DNA of 64,000 bases from Gordonibacter massiliensis (ex Traore et al. 2017) (GTDB taxonomy: Bacteria; Actinomycetota; Coriobacteriia; Coriobacteriales; Eggerthellaceae). Of the stretch, positions 32,548-41,335 are shown one piece after another. Made by a program: the position numbers and the translations under genes. Within the stretch, counting starts at the first letter, position 1. Each line of letters begins with the position of its first letter. The notes under the pieces are model-generated. The model did not search any database. It saw nothing but the letters and a program-made list of their open reading frames with translations, and had not been told where the DNA came from. The stretch lies in the NCBI GenBank assembly GCA_900170005.1, contig LT827128.1:3840168-3904167 (forward strand), given 5' to 3'.

Positions 32548-34073
32548 GCGGGCACCGCCTCGGGCTGCTCGAGGGCGCGCTGCCAGCCGAAGACCCCGTC
32601 GGCGGCCGGGCGCCCCGTTCCTCCGACACGCCTCTGGGCGGGGGCGGCCGACGCGCCTTCGCGATCGTCGATCCCGTCGGCGAGTCGCGCGCGATCCGCG
32701 TCGGACAGGGAACGCCCGCTCCCGGCTCCGCCGCCTGCGATGCGGGCCTTCTCGGGCGTTTCCACGCTTTCGAACAGGCTCATCTGGCCGGGGCAGGTCT
32801 TGTCCGCCCGGCGTCCGTGGTTGCCGCCCTTGGTGGGCGCGGCCAAGTGCGCCCGCAGCCCCTCGCGGGAGAAGTCCGCGCCCTGGCCCGCGTATTTCCC
32901 GTTGCATGTGATGAAGAAGCGGGCTCGCTTGTAGGCTACGCCCAAACGGCGCAGCTCGCGTTCGCCGAGCGTCGTGGTGCGGCGCGCCCGCACGATGGAG
33001 TGCGCTCCCTTCACGCCGATGCCCGGCACGCGCAGCAGCGCCTCGAGCGGCGCCTTGTTCACCTCGACGGGGAAGAAGTCCAGGTGGTTGAGCGCCCAGT
33101 TCGCCTTCGGGTCGACCTCGGGGTCGAGGAAGGGGTGCTCCTCGTCGATGATCTCGGCGACGTCGAAGCGGTAGAAGCGCAGCAGCCAATCGGCTTGGTA
33201 GAGCCGATGCTCGCGGTTGAGCTGCACGGCGTCGGTGCCGGGCAGGCGCGCGTCGTCGTTCACGGGCGTGTAGGCGCTGAAGAACACGCGCTTGAGCGAC
33301 AGCGTGCGGTAGAGCGCGGCCGACAGGTTGAGTATCTGGAAGTCGCTCTCGGGCGAGGCCCCCACGATCATCTGCGTGGACTGCCCGGCCGGCACGAAGG
33401 CCCGCTCCTTCTTCTTCGGCCGCACCTGCTTCATGTACGTGGTCTGCTTGCGCACGAGCGCGCGCGTGTCCTTGTCGACGGCGATGTTGTCGCGTATCTG
33501 GCGCATGGGCGCGAGGATGCGCTGCTTGTCCTTTTCGGGCGCGAGCAGCGCCAAGCTCTTCTGCGAGGGAAGCTCCATGTTCACGCTCATGCGGTCGGCC
33601 AAATGCCCCAGCTCGTCCACGAGCTCGGGGGAGGTGCCGGGCACGGCCTTGGCGTGGATGTAGCCGCGGAAGCCGTGCTCGTTGCGCAGAAGCGACAGCG
33701 TTTGGATCATGAGCTCGGTGGTGTAGTCGGGGTTCTTGATGACGCCCGAGCTGAGGAACAGCCCCTCGATGTAGTTGCGGCGGTAGAACGCGATGGTGAG
33801 GTCGGCCAGCTCGCGGGGCGTGAAGGCCGCGCGCTTCACCTCGTTGGAGCAGCGGTTGACGCAGTAGGCGCAGTCGTAGACGCACACGTTGGTCATGAGC
33901 ACCTTCAGCAACGTGATGCAGCGCCCGTCCGCCGCGAAGCTGTGGCAGCAGCCCGCCGCCATCGTGTTGCCCAGCTTGCCCTTCTGCGCGTCGCGGTCGA
34001 TGCCCGACGACGTGCAGGCCACGTCGTATTTCGCCGCATCGGCAAGCACTTCCAGTTTGTCGATCAGTTCCAT
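32544..34073 (-). CDS. Putative DNA modification/repair radical SAM protein (TIGR03916-like)
   Basis: 509 residues. The radical SAM motif is CVYDCAYCVNRC; the core continues with FLSSGVIKNPDYTTELMIQT and GYIHAKAVPGTSPELVDELG. A helix-hairpin-helix DNA-binding motif is clear, LEALLRVPGIGVKGAHSIV. The C-terminal about 90 residues are low-complexity. It probably acts on DNA with its overlapping partner gene; the chemistry is unknown. I prefer ATG 34073 (MELIDKLEVLADAAKYD), the usual family start; ATG 34097 is possible. The promoter at 34124-34152 carries a LexA-type box. Confidence 0.9.
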   Translation of the reverse strand: MELIDKLEVLADAAKYDVACTSSGIDRDAQKGKLGNTMAAGCCHSFAADGRCITLLKVLMTNVCVYDCAYCVNRCSNEVKRAAFTPRELADLTIAFYRRNYIEGLFLSSGVIKNPDYTTELMIQTLSLLRNEHGFRGYIHAKAVPGTSPELVDELGHLADRMSVNMELPSQKSLALLAPEKDKQRILAPMRQIRDNIAVDKDTRALVRKQTTYMKQVRPKKKERAFVPAGQSTQMIVGASPESDFQILNLSAALYRTLSLKRVFFSAYTPVNDDARLPGTDAVQLNREHRLYQADWLLRFYRFDVAEIIDEEHPFLDPEVDPKANWALNHLDFFPVEVNKAPLEALLRVPGIGVKGAHSIVRARRTTTLGERELRRLGVAYKRARFFITCNGKYAGQGADFSREGLRAHLAAPTKGGNHGRRADKTCPGQMSLFESVETPEKARIAGGGAGSGRSLSDADRARLADGIDDREGASAAPAQRRVGGTGRPAADGVFGWQRALEQPEAVPA

Positions 34074-34123
34074 GCGCACGCCCGTTCGCCAGATCAAATG
34101 TTCGCCATAATATCCGTTCGTTT

Positions 34124-34152
34124 ATAATAGGCAAACGGGCGTTCGTTGTCAA
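34124..34152 (-). promoter_or_regulatory. Sigma-70 promoter with SOS (LexA) box in the spacer
   Basis: On the minus strand TTGACA (34152-34147) and TATTAT (34129-34124) are exactly 17 bases apart. The spacer holds CGAACGCCCGTTTG (34145-34132), one mismatch from the Gram-positive/actinobacterial LexA consensus CGAAC-N4-GTTCG. A bound repressor would block the promoter, matching a DNA-damage role of the operon. Confidence 0.8.
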
Positions 34153-34230
34153 TCAACAGAACAAGGCGATGGAAGATCGGCCGGATCTCGAAACCCGAGG
34201 GCGGCCGAGCCCGATTCCGCTTCCGGCATG

Positions 34231-34259
34231 AAAAAAGCCAGGCACTCGTAATGCCTGGC
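34231..34259 (-). terminator. Terminator of tRNA-Thr
   Basis: On the minus strand GCCAGGCA pairs with TGCCTGGC around TTACGAG and is followed by six T. It lies 15 bases after the tRNA 3' end. Confidence 0.92.
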
Positions 34260-34273
34260 CTGCGGTTTCGTGG

Positions 34274-34345
34274 AGCCAGTGACAGGACTCGAACCTGCAA
34301 CCCACAGTTTACAAAACTGTTGCGCTACCATTGCGCCACACTGGC
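34274..34345 (-). tRNA. tRNA-Thr(TGT)
   Basis: Read on the minus strand: acceptor stem GCCAGTG with CACTGGC, D-arm GCGCAATGGTAGCGC, anticodon stem ACAGT/ACTGT around the loop TTTGTAA (anticodon TGT), and T-arm with GGTTCGAGTCC. CCA is not encoded. The cloverleaf is complete with 72 bases including the discriminator base. A strong terminator follows. Confidence 0.95.
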
Positions 34346-34489
34346 ACGCTATCGTTCGCGTCTGCGTATTGTACGTCATCGACTTCGTTTAGGGAAGCCC
34401 GATGGGACCAACGGACCTGCGCCAAGGCGTGACGCGGCCCGCGCGCGGTCGAACGAGATCCTTCCGCGCGCAGGGGCGGGGAGGGGCCG

Positions 34490-35518
34490 TCACCCCTCGC
34501 GCAACACGGCGCGCCTGAACGCGACCGCGTCGTCGGGCGATACGCAAACCGCGCGCACGGGGCGGGGCTTGCCCAAAAGGCTGCGCGCCTGCACGGGCTC
34601 GGACAGCACGATCCAGCACGGCGCCGCGCCCAGGGCCGCCATGTTCACGCGCTCGCGCTTCGGCAGGGCGGGCTCGCCGGCCCCCACGCTCTCCACCAGG
34701 TCGAGCGGAACGTCCAGGCGGAAGTGGGATCCCCATTTCACCCGCAGCGTGTCGTCGTCCACGAGCAGCGGGTTCAACGCGACGGCCCGAGCGTCGCCGA
34801 CGATCCACGCGAGCGTGTACGCCGTGAGCGCCGTGAGCGCGATAGCCGCCGCCTCGCTCCATTGGGCGACGAGCAGGTGAACGGCGGCCGCCTCGATGGG
34901 CAGCAGCGCCGCGATCACGCCGACCAGGGCCAGGTACCCGCTTTTCCGGTGGTAGGAGAACGCACGGCTTCCTGCGGGGACGATCGGCGCGCGCCGCCAC
35001 GAGAACAGCGCATAGTACCAAATGGAAAGCTCCGTCGCGCACGCATGGGCCGCGCCCTCGTGACGAACGAGTTCGAGGAAGGGGCGCTCGAACCACTCGA
35101 GCGGTTCGTCGGATGCCCGGCGCGCCGCACGGAAGCTCCGCGCGAGCCGTCGTCCCTCGCGGATGCCGATCGTCAGGTCCACGGCCACGGCCAGCGCGGC
35201 GAGCGGCACGTGCAACGAGAACTGCCCCGCAGGCGCGAACTGCGCCGAAACGAGGCCGCCCAAGCCGATGACGGGCAGCACGAACAGCGGAGACAGCCCG
35301 TTTCTGCGAACGACCAGCAGGTAGAACGCCAACGGCACGCACACCATGAGGTCGAACGGCACGGCGACGCCCGCTGCGAAGGCGCGCCCCGCATCCGGAA
35401 CGGCGGCCATGCAGGCGAGGTCGATGCCGTACAACGCCAGGCAGACGGCGAGCGGCAGGGCGAGCCGCGCCGCCTTTGATCCGGCGGGCGAGGAGGGGTT
35501 CGGCAAGGCGGCGTTCAT
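34490..35518 (-). CDS. Polytopic membrane protein of unknown function
   Basis: I do not recognise a family. The 342-residue product has about seven hydrophobic segments, for example ARLALPLAVCLALYGIDLAC, VPFDLMVCVPLAFYLLVV, LFVLPVIGLGGLVSAQFA and YLALVGVIAALLPIEAAAV, then a soluble C-terminal domain (about 240-342) with WGSHFRLDVPLDLVESVGAG, which resembles the membrane-bound PH-like domains of other actinobacterial proteins. AAGGAG precedes ATG 35518 by 7 bases. It is divergent from asnB. Confidence 0.7.
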   Translation of the reverse strand: MNAALPNPSSPAGSKAARLALPLAVCLALYGIDLACMAAVPDAGRAFAAGVAVPFDLMVCVPLAFYLLVVRRNGLSPLFVLPVIGLGGLVSAQFAPAGQFSLHVPLAALAVAVDLTIGIREGRRLARSFRAARRASDEPLEWFERPFLELVRHEGAAHACATELSIWYYALFSWRRAPIVPAGSRAFSYHRKSGYLALVGVIAALLPIEAAAVHLLVAQWSEAAAIALTALTAYTLAWIVGDARAVALNPLLVDDDTLRVKWGSHFRLDVPLDLVESVGAGEPALPKRERVNMAALGAAPCWIVLSEPVQARSLLGKPRPVRAVCVSPDDAVAFRRAVLREG

Positions 35519-35787
35519 GGGCGGGCTCCTTCGCTCGATCTTCGCGGCTCCCACGATCGCAGGGCCGCATGCGTTCTCGATATAGTACCATGCGCCTCTT
35601 CGCCCCGTCGGCTCTTGCCGCCCGAACGGGGGCCTTGCACCATGCGCTCGCTCGCGCTTTTCGCAGGAGTGATGGGGTTTCCATCGCCGTTCTTGGGGAT
35701 TGCGCGGCGGTGGCGTATCATACCGAAGGATATGGACGCAGGTGCCGCGCGGCTCGCGCGGGCACGCACGCAGGAGGAGCCAATCGC

Positions 35788-37749
35788 ATGTGCGGATTCG
35801 TGGGATTCACCACCGTTGATTACAGCGCCGACGCCAACAGGGCGATCGTCAAGGACATGGCCGACCGCATCGCCCATCGCGGGCCCGACGACGAGGGCTT
35901 CTTCGTGGACGACGGCATCGCCATGGGTTTTCGCCGCCTGAGCATCATCGACCTCGAGGGCTCGCGCCAGCCCATGCAGAACGCCGACGGCACCGTGACC
36001 GTCACGTTCAACGGCGAGATCTACAACTTCCAGGAGCTGCGCGCCGAGCTGGAGGCGCTGGGCTACGAGTTCGTCACGAACGGCGACACCGAGACCGTCG
36101 TGCACGGCTACGAGGCGTGGGGCACCGACGTGTTCGAGAAGCTGCGCGGCATGTTCGCCATCGCCATCTGGGACGCGCCGAAGAAGCGCCTGGTGTGCGC
36201 GCGCGACCTGTTCGGCATCAAGCCCCTCTACTACCAGCACGACGGCGGCCGCCTGATCTACGGCAGCGAGATCAAGGCGTTCCTGGCGCACCCGGCGTTC
36301 AAGAAGGAGCTCAACCGCGAGATGCTGCCGCAGTACCTGTGCTTCGAGTACATGAACGACTCGCAGACCATGTTCAAGGACGTGCACAAGCTGCTGCCCG
36401 GCCACTTCATGGTGTTCGAGGACGGCGAGCTGCGCACCGAGTGCTACTACCGCATCACGTACAAGATCGACGAGTCGAAGTCGCTCGACGAGTGGGCCGA
36501 CGAGATCAACCGCGTGTTCGACGAGTCCGTGGCGGCGCACGAGATCGCCGACGTGGAGATCGGCAGCTTCCTGTCGGGCGGCATCGACAGCTCGCTGGCC
36601 GCGTACTGCATGGGGCAGCACGCGCCCGACATCAAGACGTTCTCGGTGGGCTACGACATCGGCTGCGAGGACAAGCTGGCCCAGATCGCCGCGCAGTCGG
36701 ACTTCGAGATCAAGCTGAACGAGCTGGAGGACGCCACCGAGTTCGCGAAGTGGGCGAACCTGCCGAACTACCAGGTGCAGGTGGATGCGAAGGAATTCCT
36801 GGACATCGTGCCCACCGAGCAGTACCACATGGACGAGCCGCTGGGCGCGCCCTCCGCAATCCCGCTCTTCTTCGTGAGCCGCCTGGCGCGCGAGCAGGTG
36901 AAGGTGGTGCAGTCGGGCGAGGGCGCCGACGAGCTGTTCGGCGGCTACTGGATCTACCACGACCAGTTCGAGTTCGGGAAGTACTTCAAGGTGCCGCGCC
37001 CCCTGCGCGCCGCCGCGGGCGCCATCGCCGAGAAAATGCCGCCGTTCCACGGGCGCCGTTTCGCCATGCGCGGCTCGGGCGGCCCGGAGAAGAGCTACCA
37101 GCGCGCGAGCATGAACTACATGTGGGACGAGATCCCCAACGTGCTGCGCGACTACGCGGGCCCCTGCAAGCCGTGGGAGTGGTGCAAGCCGCATTTCGAC
37201 GAAGCCGCCAAGCAGGACATCGACATCATCACGCAGACGCAGTACGTGGACATGGTCAGCTACATGCCGTTCGACATCTGCCTGAAGGCCGACAAGATGT
37301 CCATGTCGCAGTCGCTCGAGCTGCGCGTGCCGTTCTTGGACAAGAAGGTGCTCGACGTGGCGCTGCAGCTGCCCACCGCCTGCCGCGTGGACGACGACCA
37401 CGCGAAGTACGCGCTGCGCGTGGCCGCCAGCAAGCTGGGCTTCCAGAAGAAGGTGGCGAACATGCCGAAGCAGCCGTTCATCACGCCGCTCACGGTGTGG
37501 CTGCAGACCGACCTGTACTACGACCGCATCAAGGAGGCGTTCACGAGCGAGGCCGCGCACGAGTTCTTCAACGTGGACTACCTCGTGCAGATGCTCGACG
37601 ACCACAAGTCGGCCGACTTCAGCACCGTTGAGGGCCGCGGCAAGCTCAAGATGATGCGCATCTGGAACATCTACTGCTTCCTGTGCTGGTACGAGGTGTT
37701 CTTCGGCGAGTCCAGCAAACAGCTGGCCCCGAAGACGCAGGTGGCGTAA
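35788..37749 (+). CDS. asnB: Asparagine synthase, glutamine-hydrolysing
   Basis: 653 residues. Cys2 (MCGFVGFTT) is the nucleophile of the N-terminal glutaminase domain, followed by RIAHRGPDDEG, FRRLSIIDLE and FNGEIYNFQELR. The synthetase domain has the PP-loop SGGIDSSLAA and GEGADELFGGYW. It makes asparagine (or amidates a related carboxylate) from aspartate, glutamine and ATP. AGGAGGAG precedes ATG 35788. The region after the PP-loop (GCEDKLAQIAAQSDFEIKLN) departs from the usual family consensus. The stop is followed at once by a C10 tract. Confidence 0.95.
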   Translation: MCGFVGFTTVDYSADANRAIVKDMADRIAHRGPDDEGFFVDDGIAMGFRRLSIIDLEGSRQPMQNADGTVTVTFNGEIYNFQELRAELEALGYEFVTNGDTETVVHGYEAWGTDVFEKLRGMFAIAIWDAPKKRLVCARDLFGIKPLYYQHDGGRLIYGSEIKAFLAHPAFKKELNREMLPQYLCFEYMNDSQTMFKDVHKLLPGHFMVFEDGELRTECYYRITYKIDESKSLDEWADEINRVFDESVAAHEIADVEIGSFLSGGIDSSLAAYCMGQHAPDIKTFSVGYDIGCEDKLAQIAAQSDFEIKLNELEDATEFAKWANLPNYQVQVDAKEFLDIVPTEQYHMDEPLGAPSAIPLFFVSRLAREQVKVVQSGEGADELFGGYWIYHDQFEFGKYFKVPRPLRAAAGAIAEKMPPFHGRRFAMRGSGGPEKSYQRASMNYMWDEIPNVLRDYAGPCKPWEWCKPHFDEAAKQDIDIITQTQYVDMVSYMPFDICLKADKMSMSQSLELRVPFLDKKVLDVALQLPTACRVDDDHAKYALRVAASKLGFQKKVANMPKQPFITPLTVWLQTDLYYDRIKEAFTSEAAHEFFNVDYLVQMLDDHKSADFSTVEGRGKLKMMRIWNIYCFLCWYEVFFGESSKQLAPKTQVA

Positions 37750-37759
37750 CCCCCCCCCC
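37750..37759. repeat. C10 homopolymer directly after the asnB stop codon
   Basis: Ten C follow TAA. The small membrane-anchored gene at 6599-7063 has the same feature on its coding strand. The tract lies between convergent genes. Confidence 0.8.
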
Positions 37760-37800
37760 TCGGAATCGCGGTTGTTTGAAGGCGCTCGGCCGGCGTGCGG

Positions 37801-39588
37801 TTAGGCGCGCCGCGCAGCGTCGGGGGAGTCGGTGCGGCGATCGAGCTGTCGAGCCAAGACGAGGTGCAGCTTTTCTGGGAGCAGGGCCGGGTCCTGGATC
37901 GTTTCGAAATTGCTCGTCAGGGGCAGTCCGTTGAATTCGCCGATGTTGATGTGCGTGAGGTAGACGTTCGGCGGCAGACCCATAGCGCATTTTCTAGCCT
38001 GTAAGCCGTCGGCAAACAGGCCGTCGCTCACCACCAGGCATACGACGTCGCGAGCCGGTTCGGCAACGGCGCGGATCTGCACCTGCCTGAGTGCGGCGGT
38101 GATCAAGGTTTGCTCGCTGGTAGGGTTGTTGACCTGGTTGAAGGCATAGCGTCTGCGCTCGTAAGCATGGGCGAGTTCCAGGGGCGTCAGCTCGGCCCAG
38201 CCTTCGCCGAAGGCAAGCAATTGGGTGCGTATATCCACCGATCCTTGTCGTTGATCGTGCGAGGCAAGCTGTATTGCCCGATCTATGCCCTCGATAAGGC
38301 AAACCGCCATAGCGCCGGCGCTACGGGCATTTTCCCCCGTCATGGAGATGCTCACGTCAAGCAGCACGTATAGGTCCATGCCGCGAAACTGCAGGTTCTG
38401 CAGGCGGCTGCGCCGCTGTCGTTTCTGCCAAATCGCATTCTCGCAACCGGACTGGAGTTGGAGGTGAGCTTGCACGAGCGTGCCGGGATGCATGCGGGTG
38501 CCGCTGCGGGCAAGCCGAGCGCGGTAGCGAAAAACGCTCAACCGCTCCTGCGGCGTCGCTATGCGCACCAGGACGTCGGCGATGCGTTCGATGGTGTCGC
38601 GCCATCGCTGCGCCGTGTGCTCGTAGGATGCTCGGCTGCCGTCATGAAACGCCATTGCTTTGAGTTCGGGGGACATGCTGGGCAGGTTGAGACTGGGCGT
38701 TTTGTCCGCTTCCACGGGTGTTTCGTTGTTGTCGGCGATCAGCTGGTCGATAGTGCTTTCGTTCACGGTAGCGAGCAAAGCCTGGGCGCGCGTGTTCGTC
38801 TCGGCCTCTTGGCGCAGCGCGTTTTCGTCGTTGGCGGCATCTTTGGAAGCGCCGTAGGATTGCTCGTTGTCGTAGAGGTGCATCAGGTCGTAAAAACTCA
38901 ACGCCTCCTCATCAAACTTGATCATGCGTGCGAGCAGCGGCGTTATCAGGCTCGCCGCCTGGGTGTGGCGGGCACGGTAGGGCAGGCTCTCGTCGAACAA
39001 GAGGCGTTTGAGTGCGGCTAGGCACGGGTTCATAGCGGCAGTGGTGCCCAGGCATTCGACGACGAGCGGCGAAACGACCACGTTGGGCCGGTCTTCGAAA
39101 AGATAGAGGCGCAGGGCGCGCATAAGCTGGATATGCAAGGGCTCGCTCGCCATCACGTGGGCCGCCATGCGCGAGAGATACGCTTCGAAGTGCTGTTTGG
39201 CAAAGGGAACGCGGCTGATCATGCGCGCATACGCCGCCATGTCGTCGACGCACGTTTGCAGATAGCGTTGCGCGGGGCGCGACAGGTCGTTCCGGTAGTC
39301 GAAGCGCTGGCACCAGTCGTCGAGCAGGAAGTCCTGCGCGCGGGTCGCCACGAAGCAGGCAACCATGGTGTCGACTTCGTCGAGGGTGATGGCGCCGCGC
39401 ACGCCATAGCGCTCGCGCGCGGCGATGTCCTCGTTGAGCTCATGGTTCACCAGCAGATCGATGCCGCTGCGGGTAAGCCGGCATCCGGTTCTAACCTCGG
39501 CGCCCACGCAGACCGCGGCGATGCGGAGCCCGCTGACGGCCGCTACGCGTTCGACCGTGCGATTCACCTGCTCGATGCGAGCGATCAT
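37801..39588 (-). CDS. VWA-domain protein partner of MoxR ATPase
   Basis: 595 residues. The C-terminal half is a von Willebrand A domain with a complete MIDAS start DVSISMTGEN (about residue 411) and LVVSDGLFADG. The N-terminal half is helical and of no known family. MoxR-VWA pairs act as chaperones that insert metal or activate metalloenzymes (for example CoxD/CoxE, NorQ/NorD, RavA/ViaA in characterised systems). It starts 3 bases after the MoxR-type stop. The operon is divergent from the chaperone, regulator and molybdoenzyme genes, so a role in maturing that enzyme is my inference. Confidence 0.85.
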   Translation of the reverse strand: MIARIEQVNRTVERVAAVSGLRIAAVCVGAEVRTGCRLTRSGIDLLVNHELNEDIAARERYGVRGAITLDEVDTMVACFVATRAQDFLLDDWCQRFDYRNDLSRPAQRYLQTCVDDMAAYARMISRVPFAKQHFEAYLSRMAAHVMASEPLHIQLMRALRLYLFEDRPNVVVSPLVVECLGTTAAMNPCLAALKRLLFDESLPYRARHTQAASLITPLLARMIKFDEEALSFYDLMHLYDNEQSYGASKDAANDENALRQEAETNTRAQALLATVNESTIDQLIADNNETPVEADKTPSLNLPSMSPELKAMAFHDGSRASYEHTAQRWRDTIERIADVLVRIATPQERLSVFRYRARLARSGTRMHPGTLVQAHLQLQSGCENAIWQKRQRRSRLQNLQFRGMDLYVLLDVSISMTGENARSAGAMAVCLIEGIDRAIQLASHDQRQGSVDIRTQLLAFGEGWAELTPLELAHAYERRRYAFNQVNNPTSEQTLITAALRQVQIRAVAEPARDVVCLVVSDGLFADGLQARKCAMGLPPNVYLTHINIGEFNGLPLTSNFETIQDPALLPEKLHLVLARQLDRRTDSPDAARRA

Positions 39589-39591
39589 GGC

Positions 39592-41016
39592 TTAGCCAAC
39601 CGGACCGAGGTCAATGCCCACCAGCAAGGCGGCTTGTCGCGCAAGGCTGGCGTTGCGGCTTGACCCTGCTTGGTCAAGGGTGCGCAACAGCTTGTCGATG
39701 AGGTAGAGGTCGAGGTGGCGCCCGGGTAGGTTTCCTCCCGCGCTGTCTTGGACGGCGCGGTTGAGGGCGCGCGGCGTGATGCAGTCGGTCAGCAAAGGGG
39801 CGGTGTCCTCGCGCACGATGCTGGCTGCCTGGTCGTTCTCGAGCGAGATGGCCGCGTCTTTTGCCGGCACGGCGTAGAGGTGCTCGGTCAAGGTGGCAAG
39901 ATGCACCAAGGCGTTCAAAAGGTCACGGTCGAGGTGGCGGCTGAAAACACCATCGGCGTCAACCGCCTCGCAGAGGGCGAGCCGCATCAGGGAGGGGCTG
40001 GGATGGCGCAGGGGATCGTGGTCGAGATCGGGGTAGGTTCGCTCGATGACTTCGAAACGGTCGCGGATGGCGGGGTCGAGGACCTCGCGGTGTCGGTAAC
40101 GCGCCGATGCTTCGTTAGCGGTGGCGAACACGGTGAATCCTGGCTGCACCACCAGATCGATGCCCTCTTCCTGCAAGAATACCGATTCGCCGGGGCGCTT
40201 GAGCAGAACGTCTTGCAAGCGTGCGATGATCGCCTGATCGCCGAAGTTGATTTCGTCGAGCAGCAGCGGAACGCCAGCGCGCATGGCTCGGGGAAGGGGG
40301 CCTTCCTCGAACACGAACGTATTCCGAACGGCATCGTGAACCATCTTTCCCATCAGCTCGTCGCTCATCATGTCGCCCTTGACTGAGACGATAAGCGGCT
40401 CGGTGCCATACAGGCGCATGACGAACTTCGCCATCTGGGTTTTCGCGATGCCCTTGTCGCCCACGAGAAGGGTGGGGCGCGCCGAGAGGGCGTTGCCGAC
40501 TAACGTGTCGATGTCCTGTATCATCTCGCGGTCGAACAGCAGGCCGTAGCGCCGTATCGTCTCGCGGTCATGCAGCGCTTGGGCGCGCTCGGCTATGTCG
40601 GCTCGTGCGTTGCCGCGCGCGGCTTTCAGGTTTTTGCGCGCGCGGGAGATGTCCTTTTCATAGCAGGCCAGTTCGACGTCGGTGAAGATGCGGCCGGCTT
40701 TGGCGGCGTCGACCATCGTCTGCCATAAAGCCAGATGCGCATTAAGCTGGCGTTCGTAGAGCTCCGCGAGCGCGTAGGTGGCCACGATGTCGTCTTCCTG
40801 CTGCTGGTAGTCGAGGTATTGCATAACCGCATCCTGCATGAGCTTTTGGGGGATCAGGCCCTCTTCGCCGAGCGGGATTATCTGCTTGCGCACTTCGGGC
40901 ACGATGGTTCCGTCTTCTTCGAAAAGCGTGAAGCGCCCTTCTCCGTCTTGGGGGACGGTGATTCCGTACGACTGCAAGGCGGGAATGTAGTACGTGGCGA
41001 GGTTTTCAAACCACAT
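39592..41016 (-). CDS. MoxR-type AAA+ ATPase
   Basis: 474 residues. The AAA+ core has Walker A GDKGIAKT (about 186-193), Walker B LLLDEIN (251-257), and the sensor segment VFATANEASARYRHREVLDP with arginine residues in AIRDRF. The first 170 residues form an extra helical part (LYERQLNAHLALWQTMVDAA) not found in minimal MoxR. It probably works with the VWA protein encoded next as a remodelling machine. Its promoter region faces the chaperone gene and carries CACCC repeats at 41055-41072. Confidence 0.87.
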   Translation of the reverse strand: MWFENLATYYIPALQSYGITVPQDGEGRFTLFEEDGTIVPEVRKQIIPLGEEGLIPQKLMQDAVMQYLDYQQQEDDIVATYALAELYERQLNAHLALWQTMVDAAKAGRIFTDVELACYEKDISRARKNLKAARGNARADIAERAQALHDRETIRRYGLLFDREMIQDIDTLVGNALSARPTLLVGDKGIAKTQMAKFVMRLYGTEPLIVSVKGDMMSDELMGKMVHDAVRNTFVFEEGPLPRAMRAGVPLLLDEINFGDQAIIARLQDVLLKRPGESVFLQEEGIDLVVQPGFTVFATANEASARYRHREVLDPAIRDRFEVIERTYPDLDHDPLRHPSPSLMRLALCEAVDADGVFSRHLDRDLLNALVHLATLTEHLYAVPAKDAAISLENDQAASIVREDTAPLLTDCITPRALNRAVQDSAGGNLPGRHLDLYLIDKLLRTLDQAGSSRNASLARQAALLVGIDLGPVG

Positions 41017-41054
41017 GGTCTTCCTCGTTTCCTGATCGGCATGACAGTTGCTTT

Positions 41055-41072
41055 CACCCTAGCGCCCACCCG
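41055..41072. promoter_or_regulatory. CACCC direct-repeat site A (MoxR operon side)
   Basis: CACCCT at 41055 and CACCCG at 41067, 12 bases apart, the second continuing as CCCACCCGGGG. It lies 39 bases upstream of the MoxR-type start codon. Confidence 0.6.
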
Positions 41073-41198
41073 GGGCGACTTCATGCGCTCGGGAGGGCGA
41101 AATGGCGGGGTGAAACGCAGGGCGAGATAGCCATGATCGGGCTAAGCGGCCTTGCCGCAGACGATGCGAAAAAGGAGGGCCACGAGCAAACGACGCTT

Positions 41199-41237
41199 CT
41201 CACCCTATCTGTCACCCTGGTAAACCACCCGGGTGGT
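41199..41237. promoter_or_regulatory. CACCC direct-repeat site B with palindrome (chaperone side)
   Basis: CTCACCCT (41199), TCACCCT (41212) and CCACCCGGG (41225) are spaced 12 and 13 bases. The last is part of the perfect palindrome ACCACCCGGGTGGT (41224-41237). The site lies about 100 bases before the trigger-factor-like gene. The same three-part arrangement is at 45546-45580. Confidence 0.75.
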
Positions 41238-41335
41238 AGCTGTACGGAGGGGTGAGATGGGTTCACTATCGTCGAGAACGCACTGCGGGGATGGCTGGCG
41301 GTGACGACATGACGGCGCACAAGGAGGATGGAAGC

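Noticed and set aside
31609-34152. One 847-residue fused protein covering both radical SAM operon genes
   Set aside because: The upstream part of that frame is an out-of-frame reading of the radical SAM gene. The real genes overlap by ATGA in different frames.
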